Shown here in pieces: positions 58,167 through 64,000 of a stretch of DNA of 64,000 nt (positions within the stretch are counted from its first letter, which is position 1; the number at the start of each line of letters is the position of its first letter). The translations under genes and the position numbers were made by a program. The DNA lies in contig CAVSCX010000004.1 of NCBI GenBank assembly GCA_963726615.1, positions 41,379 to 105,378 of the forward strand, read 5' to 3'. The notes under the pieces were generated by a model that was not told the DNA's origin, did not search any database, and was given only the letters and a program-made list of their open reading frames with translations. This DNA is from CAWDZK01 sp963726615 (lineage in GTDB: Bacteria > Actinomycetota > Actinomycetes > JACCUZ01).

Positions 58167-61053
58167 CTGGAGATCCCTTCGGTTCGTGGTGCGGCGGGGT
58201 GGTCCGGGCGGCGGGTCTGCCACCGGTCGGGTTGGCTGCGGGGCAGCTGGCGGGTGGCGAGGGTCTGGGTGCGGCGTCGGGAGAGCCGGGCGGCGAGATG
58301 GTCGAGGTGCCCGTCGCCGGCGACGGCGGCCGACTGACTGGTGCCGTCGGGGACGTAGAGGTGGTTGGCTGCCCGCCCGCGGGAGAGCGCGACGTAGCCG
58401 GCCTCCCTCGTCAACGCCGCGGTCCCATAGAGGAGGGCGATGTCGACGGTGGCTCCTTGGGCCTTGTGGCAGGTGGTGGCGTAGCCGTGGTCGAGGTGCC
58501 GTCCGGCCCAGTCCGCGCCGACCACGACCTGCAGGTCGTCCTCGGCGGCGAGGGTCAGGGTCCGCCGGTGGGGGTCGACGGCGGTGACGGTCGCGCGGGT
58601 GCCGTTGAGCAGCCCGAGGTGGTGGTCGTTGGCGGTGACCATCACCTGGTCGCCGGCCCGGTAGTCCCGGGCTGTGTCGCCATGGCCCGCGGTGACCGGG
58701 TCGGGGCCGAGGCGACCGGCGGCCAGCAGCCGGTCCCGGGCGGTGTCGTTGAGCCGGGTGACGTCGGTGCGGCGGACTGCCAGCATCACCACCCGCCGCG
58801 GGCCCGTCCCCGACGCCTCGGCGGTCGCGGCCGTGGCCGGGGTCTGGAGGTGGTGCAGATAGTCGTCCACGACGCGGTCGGCGAGCTGGTCGGCCGGTGC
58901 GGTGTGGACCCGGCCGTGGTCGGCGTAGGCGGCGACCGCGGCGTCGGGGTCACCCGCGCGGAGGTCGGCCAGGGCGCGGCGTTCCCAGGCCTCGGTCTGG
59001 CGCCGGTTGTCGGTCAGGGTGACCGTGTCCGGGTGCCGGGTCAGGGCGGTGAACAGCCCGCCGGCACCGACCTCCGGCAGCTGCGCCGGGTCCCCGACCA
59101 GCACCAGCGTCCCGTCGGCCGCCTGGGTGTGCTGCAGCAGGTCGGCCAGGGTGCGGGTGTCGACCATGGAGGCCTCGTCGACGACCAGCACCCCACCCCG
59201 GGGCAGCCCGGCCGGCTGGAGGGCGGCCGGGCGGCGGGCGGCGTTCAGCAGCCGGGTCAGGGAGGTGGCGGTGATGCCGGTGGCGTGCTCGAGCCGGCGG
59301 GCGGTGACCGCGGCGACGGCGGCGCCGGTGACCTGGCGGCCCTGCGCGTCCCAGGCCTGGGCGGCGGCGGCCAGCGCGGCGGTCTTCCCGGCGCCGGCCG
59401 GGCCGACCACGACCGCGAGCCCGTCGGCGGCGGCCAGCCGGTCCAGCATGGCCTGCTGCTCGGGGGACAGGGTCCGTCCGGAGGCGGCGGCCGCCACCAC
59501 CTCGGGCGGCACCTGCCGGTCGGCGCCGTCGCGGAGGTCGCCGGCGATGCGCAGCGCGGCCTGCTCGACCCGGAGCAGCTCGGTGGTGGTCCACCGCGGC
59601 CCGTCCTCGGGGGCGCTGACGAGGCGGACCACGTCGCGGCTGGCCAGCACCTGGTCGGCTGCCGTCTCGATCGCGGCTCTATCCATGACGGTGCCGGCCG
59701 GTAGGGCCTGGCAGAGGGCCTGCAGCAGGTCGCGCCGGTCGAAGCCGGTGGCCTGCGCGGTCAGCCCGGCCGGCCCGAGCAGGTAGGCGGCGAGCTGGTG
59801 GACCGGCGGGACCGGGGGTGGTCGCCGCCGGCCCAGCGCGGCGGCGATCAGCCTGCCGGGGTGGTGGCCGGCGGCCCGGGCCGTGGCGGCCCACCGGTCC
59901 CGCAGCGACCCCTCGGGCTCGGAGCCCGGCTTGGCCGGGCGGGTGGCCAGGCAGGCGGCCTGGGCGGCGTCCGGGCCGGTGGTGCCGGCCGCGGTCATCG
60001 CCGCCACGATCTGCCGCCGCCGGGTCGAGAACGTGCCGAGCAGGTCAGCCGGGAGGCCGTCGATCTCCGCGACACCCTTGGTCGGCGCGGTCCAGTCGAC
60101 GCCGAGACGCGCGGTCAGCTGCCCGCGCAGCACCGAGTGGTACAGGTAGCAGGCGGTCAGGGCGTGCCGGTAGATCTGCTTCGCGTCGACCGCGGACCAC
60201 TTCCCATCGGCGCCGTGCAGCAGGTTCGGCACCACCAGGTGGGTGTGCAGCTGCGGGTCCCCGGCCCGGGACGTGTGGTGCTCGAACGCGGCGACGATCC
60301 ACCCGTCCGTGCCGATCCGGTTGGCGCGCTGCCCGTCGCCCTGGTGGCCGCGCAGCCCGTGCCCGGCGACCGACTCCAGGTAGCCCAGCGCCTGCTCGAC
60401 GGCTGCTTGGTGGGCGTCCCGGACCGCGGCCGCGACCTTGCGGTCGCCGAGCCCGAACAGGACGCTGACGCTCTTGGGGGCGGAGATGGTGACGTCGATG
60501 CCGGGCCGGCGGACGTCGACCCGCCGGTCCGCGAACCTGACCGCGGCCGCGTACCGGTCGGTGCCGTCCTTATCCCGGTAGATCGTCTGGACGTCGAGGC
60601 CCGCCGCGTGCGCAAGCTGCGCGGCCCGGGCCGGGGACACCGTCGGCGGCCGGCCCCGCCGCGACCGGTCCACCCGGGCCGCGAGCGCCTCGAACTTGGC
60701 GCGGTCCCGGCCCGGCGGGAACAGCACCGAAGGCGGCACCGCCTGCTGCTCGGCCTGGCGCCGGATCGCGTCGACCAGCGGCTTGGCGGGCAGCCGGCCG
60801 CGCGGGTCGGCGCGGCTCAGCTCCGGGACCAGGGGCAGCCCGTCGCCCCACCGGCCGGCCAGCAGGGCGCGCAGCCGGTCGGCGCCGGCGGGGTCAAGTG
60901 GCCGGACAGGCCGGCCGCCGCCGCGCCGTCTCCGAGCCAGCGGCCGGCCGGTTCGGCACCCAGGTAGTAGTCGGCCGGGCAGTTCGCCTGCCGGGCCAGG
61001 TAGTAGCCGGCCGGGTCCGACCCCGCGCCGAGCATCGCCACCGACACCACCAC
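58163..61053 (-). CDS. MobF-family relaxase-helicase of element 2, frameshifted near the N-terminus
   Basis: The relaxase N-terminus (GTG 61053: VVSVAMLGAGSDPAGYYLAR, ANCPADYYLGAEPAGRWLGD with candidate Tyr residues) is in one frame up to about 60900. From LDPAGADRLRALLAGRWGDG onward (about 60898) the rest is in another frame and runs to 58163. One missing base near 60896-60902 explains this (total length is 2 mod 3). The body has SAPKSVSVLFGLGD, FEHHTSRAGDPQLHTHLVVP, Walker A VVGPAGAGKTAALAA, LVVDEASMVDTRTL, VLVGDPAQLPEVG and GYVALSRGRAANHLYV. If the shift is real the relaxase lacks its catalytic Tyr. The open frame extends upstream to 61366 but that part is off-frame sequence. Confidence 0.85.
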
Positions 61054-61471
61054 CGCCGCTCACCCACCCGCCGAGCAGACAGGTGTACGGGCGCCGGACC
61101 TGCGTCGGGCACGCGCCGCAGCGGCCGGCGGCGACTGGCGCAGAAACGTCCCCATACCTATATGGGTGCCAGCGAAGGGGCCCAGACGCGGGGTAGCCGG
61201 CCGGAATCCCCAAGAACTTTGCCGGCCGGACACCAGCGGACACAGGCGGACGCTTCGGCGCCCGTCGGGCCCGAGGGTCGGTCAGCTCGGACCCGGGTCT
61301 GCTCCGCGGCAGGTGCCCGACCAGTACCGCGACCTCACCCCGTTCGGCGTGACCTCCGCACTCCACGAACTTCTAGCCGCCCGAGAAGCCAACCCCCGGG
61401 CGCGTGGCGTCGATCCCCACCTCGACGACTTCCCGTAGCCAACCGGCGCCTCCGCGGAAGCCGACAACCAG
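61054..61471. other. Intergenic region upstream of relaxase 2, possible oriT
   Basis: No strong gene. A hairpin CCCATA-CCTA-TATGGG at 61151-61166, two copies of GCCGGCCGG near 61194-61230, and a small possible ORF at 61313-61438. The position just before a relaxase start fits an oriT, but no nic site is identified. Confidence 0.35.
61313..61438 (+). CDS. Possible 41-aa protein
   Basis: GTG 61313; product reads MPDQYRDLTPFGVTSALHEL then LAAREANPRARGVDPHLDDF. Codon use is host-like and the chain is plausible, but no ribosome-binding site is clear and nothing is recognised. It could be the 3' remnant of a longer gene. Confidence 0.3.
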   Translation: MPDQYRDLTPFGVTSALHELLAAREANPRARGVDPHLDDFP

Positions 61472-62199
61472 TCAGTCAGCACACCCTTGTATCCCGTGGA
61501 TACGGTCGGTTCCCCGCGTCTCACCCGGCAGGTTCTTACCCGGAGCGTCGCGGCGTTCGTTCTCCGGAACCGGACGCGGGGTCGCCGACCGGAGCGGGCT
61601 CGAGGAGCATCTCGCGATCGATGGTGAGTTCTTTGCCTGCGCTTCCATTGACAGCCGCGTCTGCAGGGCGTCAACGACCAGCTCGGTGCGGATGTGGTCG
61701 GCGATCGACCAGCCCACGACGCGGCGGGAGAACCCGTCGATGACCGCGCAGCAGTAGACCCAGCCGTCGGCGGCGCGGTGCTGGGTGATGTCGGTGAACC
61801 ACACCGTGTCCGGCGCTTGGGGCACGAAGCGGCGTTGCACCAGGTCGAGGTGGGTAGCCGGCGCGGGTCGCCAGCCGCGACGTTTGCGCCGGTGACACAC
61901 CCCTGCCAACCCCGCGGCCCGCATCAGCCGGGCCACCCGCTTGCGGCCGATCCGGATCCCGAGCCCGAGGCGCAGCTCGGCGTGCACCCGCGGCGATCCG
62001 TAGGTGCCGCGGGACTCGTAGTGCACCCGGGAGATCGTCTCGCTCAGCTGGGCGTCCGCGACCGCCCGGGCCGACGGCGGCCGGGTCAGCCACTGGTAGT
62101 AGCCCGAGCGGGACACCTCGAGCACCCGGCAGGCCACCGCGACGTCGATCCCGTCGGCGGCGAGCTCACGGACCAGCCGGAACCCTATTTTGGGAGCAC
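61472..62199 (-). pseudogene. IS3-family transposase OrfB, 3'-truncated
   Basis: Joined to OrfA by a -1 slip at the A-run 62188-62191 (CCCAAAATAG). Recognisable IS3 integrase start: GFRLVRELAADGIDVAVACR, VSRSGYYQW, SRGTYGSPRVHAELRLGLG, FTDITQHRAADGWVYCCAVI (first catalytic Asp). Homology ends at DALQTRL (about 61652); the frame then runs through foreign sequence to 61472. The second Asp and the Glu of the DDE triad are missing, so it is inactive. Confidence 0.8.
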
Positions 62200-62528
62200 G
62201 TTCTCCCGGGCGAAGTAGGCCGAGGCCCGCTTGAGGATCTCGTTCTCCATCTCCAGCACCCGGTTCTTGCGGCGGAGCTCGACCAGCTCCCGCTTCTCCG
62301 CGCTGGTCAGGCCCTCCTTGCGGCCGGCATCGACCGCGTCCTGGTCCATCCAGCGGCGCAGACACGACTCGCTGATCCCCAGGTTCCTCGCGACCTGGGC
62401 GACCGGCTCACCCTGCTCGACCAGACCCAGAGCTCGACGCCGGAACTCCGGCGGCTTCGGTGCAGGCATCCAAGACTCCTCTCCGAGGCGATCATCACCT
62501 CAGAACAGGTGTCCGGGAAAGCGGGTCA
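61652..62528 (-). mobile_element. Truncated IS3-family insertion sequence
   Basis: The left end at 62528 reads (minus) TGACCCGCTTTCCCGGACAC, typical for IS3/IS51-group terminal repeats; no matching right end is found and the transposase stops near 61652. The rest was lost by deletion. Confidence 0.75.
62185..62469 (-). CDS. IS3-family transposase OrfA
   Basis: 94 aa from ATG 62469. HTH: PPEFRRRALGLVEQGEPVAQ, VARNLGISESCLRRWMDQDA, followed by a leucine zipper (RKNRVLEMENEILKRASAYF). Complete OrfA; it would make a DNA-binding protein or, through the -1 frameshift, OrfAB. With OrfB truncated it could only act as an inhibitor. Confidence 0.9.
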   Translation of the reverse strand: MPAPKPPEFRRRALGLVEQGEPVAQVARNLGISESCLRRWMDQDAVDAGRKEGLTSAEKRELVELRRKNRVLEMENEILKRASAYFARENVLPK

Positions 62529-62621
62529 GGCTCCGTTGGAGTGGAAAGACTCTTCACATCGTGGTTGGCAACAAGCACATTCCCGTATTCTGAGAAGCGC
62601 TGATTGGAGGATGACCCGAGC

Positions 62622-63071
62622 ATGACCGAAGATGGGCAGATCGATGGGCCTGATTCGATTTGGTTTGAAGGCGTTGGCGATATTCCAATCTTCGATGAGG
62701 ACGACTTCCGCTTGGAGCAAGATCGCGATCAAGCGACGTATGCCGAAACATTCGTGCAGGCGTTAGGAACCGTGTCGCAGCTGCGAACAGTACTACTAAC
62801 TCACCCCCAAGAAGAGGTGAGATGGCGTGTCGTGGCGCGATTCATCGCTAAGGGCAGTCACTGCCCGAGTCTGGTTTCAGCCGCTCTCATCGATGCGTTA
62901 CGGAGCGATCCATCCTGGATGGTCCGCGACGCCGCCGCAATGGGCTTGCTGCATTACTCAAACGCGACTGTCTATAGAGTTCTCCGCGACGCCGCTGACG
63001 ACGAGAACGAGACAGTGCGAGAGACAATACAATACGTCTTGACACAGATGCACTTTGATTTGAATCAGTAG
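62622..63071 (+). CDS. HEAT-repeat-like hypothetical protein
   Basis: 149 aa from ATG 62622 (GGAGG 11 nt upstream; TTG 62604 is possible). Acidic N-terminus (DGPDSIWFEGVGDIPIFDED), then helical repeats: THPQEEVRWRVVARFIAKGS, ALIDALRSDPSWMVRDAAAM, VYRVLRDAADDENETVRETI, which fit two to three HEAT/Armadillo repeats. Lower GC than the host. It starts 93 bp from the IS end and may be an immunity or regulatory protein; this is only context. Confidence 0.65.
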   Translation: MTEDGQIDGPDSIWFEGVGDIPIFDEDDFRLEQDRDQATYAETFVQALGTVSQLRTVLLTHPQEEVRWRVVARFIAKGSHCPSLVSAALIDALRSDPSWMVRDAAAMGLLHYSNATVYRVLRDAADDENETVRETIQYVLTQMHFDLNQ

Positions 63072-63381
63072 CAGTGGTTACGTGCCCCGAACCTAGGTCG
63101 CCTCCGCGCACGCCCAAAGCACTGCTGTCCAGGTGCGCGCACCAGTGCCCTCGATTTTGGCGGGCCTCAATCGGACCAAAGTAGAGGTGGCTCTCTGACA
63201 TCCGCGGCCAAGCGACCCGGTACCCGGCGCGTGCACGTCGGGCAGGGGCCGAGGTCGAGTCAAGGGACTTGGAATCGGTCGCTATGGTCCTGGCCGAGGC
63301 GACATCGTGGTCGTTGTCAGGTACGGATCTCAGGAAGTCACTCGCCATTTTCGTCACCATGAACAAGGTGGTTCCGCTCGA

Positions 63382-63534
63382 ATGACACTGCACTCACTCT
63401 TTGTTCGCGTCGATCTGACTCTTAGCGATCCCCAGCAGCTGGAGCGCTTCGTTGGCAAGTCGCTGTCAAGAGATTCGAAAGAGATTACAGCAGGCGATCT
63501 GATCGTCGAGGCGACTCGCGGCAACCAGCTGTGA
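63382..63534 (+). CDS. Small hypothetical protein (50 aa)
   Basis: ATG 63382: MTLHSLFVRVDLTLSDPQQL, ERFVGKSLSRDSKEITAGDL, IVEATRGNQL. Compact alpha/beta pattern and a 4-nt overlap (GTGA) with the next frame. It resembles the start of a longer protein; nothing recognised. The 310-bp gap before it (63072-63381) shows no gene. Confidence 0.4.
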   Translation: MTLHSLFVRVDLTLSDPQQLERFVGKSLSRDSKEITAGDLIVEATRGNQL

Positions 63535-63659
63535 TTCTCACGGCTTGGCTCAGCGAGGCCGGACTCGACCTCGTCAGTGAAACCTTCGCGGTGGTATCAG
63601 ACACCGAATTGGCTGAACCGCCTCTGGACGACCCGTGGCAGCCGTTAACGCAGGCGTAG
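63531..63659 (+). CDS. Small coupled ORF (42 aa)
   Basis: GTG 63531 overlaps the preceding stop. Product: VILTAWLSEAGLDLVSETFA, VVSDTELAEPPLDDPWQPLT and QA. Acidic with a hydrophobic start. Coupling and codon choice are the only support. Confidence 0.35.
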   Translation: MILTAWLSEAGLDLVSETFAVVSDTELAEPPLDDPWQPLTQA

Positions 63660-63726
63660 CACAACTGGACGCCGCGAGTTGCCTCGGCGTTGGCGACAAC
63701 GCGCCCCCGCCGACCGCCCGTTCGCC

Positions 63727-64000
63727 TCATGACTGAGGGATCTGAGGAACAGCTTGGTCTGGATCCCGCGCGTCCTTTAGAGCCAACATGACAGCCAAGC
63801 GGGCGATCTCCCACGAAACTACGCGGATTTGGACGGACGTCAACTGAGGCTGACCCGCGGCAGCGTGAACATGAGGACCTCTGCGGCCGACCAAGATCGA
63901 GTTGGCGAACCGGGACCAAATCGCCTTGCCCATCGACCGACCAAGGCCGCTAGCCGGCAGGTCCGAGGGCCACCGCCGCCGGATGCAGGAGTTGATCTCG
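63727..64000 (-). CDS. Hypothetical protein, 5' end outside window
   Basis: The minus frame is open from the window edge to a TGA at 63727; an internal ATG at 63933 (MGKAIWSRFANSILVGRRGP) would give 68 aa. Contains VQIRVVSWEIARLAVMLALK. Not recognised. Codon choice is plausible for coding, and GC is lower than in the host genes. Confidence 0.4.
   Translation of the reverse strand, partial: EINSCIRRRWPSDLPASGLGRSMGKAIWSRFANSILVGRRGPHVHAAAGQPQLTSVQIRVVSWEIARLAVMLALKDARDPDQAVPQIPQS

Larger units (their letters stand above)
56580..64000. mobile_element. Integrative mobilizable element 2 beside tRNA-Ser(CGA), right end outside window
   Basis: Directly after tRNA-Ser come integrase (minus), excisionase and MobF relaxase, forming one operon pointing at the tRNA. 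The far attachment site (copy of the tRNA-Ser 3' end) was not found in the window, so the element extends past 64000 or has lost that end. A truncated IS3 copy lies at 61652-62528. No type IV secretion genes are visible. Start coordinate is approximate. Confidence 0.75.

Noticed and set aside
58163..61366. Taking the whole 1067-codon frame as the relaxase
   Set aside because: The first about 155 codons are off-frame; the true N-terminus with the YY motif is in another frame starting near 61053.
63485..63919. 144-codon minus-strand frame
   Set aside because: It overlaps two plus-strand frames and the better minus-strand frame ending at 63727, and shows no coherent protein pattern.

Overview
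The window is high-GC DNA with actinomycete features: GTG/TTG starts, a split PntA/PntB transhydrogenase, tandem tRNA-adenosine-deaminase-associated proteins beside tadA, a PDGLE-type CbiN, and terminator hairpins without U-tracts. No ribosomal or marker gene allows a finer placement. Gene borders often overlap by 1-4 nt (ATGA, GTGA, TGATG), so many genes form translationally coupled operons.

Layout. (1) 1-1500: divergent type IV pilus ATPases, pilB (start only) and pilT. (2) 1535-10933: a 9.4-kb integrative element in the 3' end of a tRNA-Arg(ACG) gene, bounded by an exact 44-bp direct repeat. It carries a tyrosine integrase, a MobF relaxase-helicase, an excisionase, a catalytic-domain-only second integrase, a tRNA-Gly(CCC) 3' fragment, a DUF5615-type toxin-antitoxin pair and lower-GC cargo (P-loop kinase, alpha/beta hydrolase). 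(3) 10947-25354: export genes. A MacAB-type permease/ATPase/adaptor operon is followed by a secreted metallophosphoesterase, an OmpR-type two-component system, and an RND pump - adaptor-like lipoprotein - RND pump operon. Four direct repeats with an exact 11-bp period precede the pump operon. (4) 25366-34157: universal stress protein, Ca2+-type P-ATPase, an overlapping regulator-kinase-PAP2-DedA operon that looks like an undecaprenyl-phosphate recycling module, a DUF2231 protein, a lone LigD-type phosphoesterase domain and a PadR regulator with a palindromic operator. (5) 34319-56467: metabolism, including LhgO, an M20 peptidase coupled to a P1 peptidase, PhzF, a GAF-SpoIIE-HATPase phosphatase, a CbiMNQO nickel/cobalt importer with a Fur-family operator, an AceE/transketolase-like enzyme, an FAD oxidoreductase, PntAA-AB-B, small membrane proteins, upp and tadA. 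(6) 56523-64000: tRNA-Ser(CGA) followed by a second integrative element (int-xis-mobF as one operon), then a truncated IS3 element and small lower-GC genes. Its distal end lies outside the window.

Three genes look frameshifted by one base: the first RND pump (which fuses it in frame to the lipoprotein), a GNAT acetyltransferase, and the second MobF relaxase. These may be true mutations or sequencing errors.

The observations most worth following are: the RND - mini-adaptor - RND operon with its 11-bp repeat operator; the two relaxase-bearing elements without any visible conjugation machinery, which share a 12-bp motif beside their attachment sites; and the two-component/PAP2/DedA operon. All function calls come from reading motifs in the translated sequence; no database search was run.
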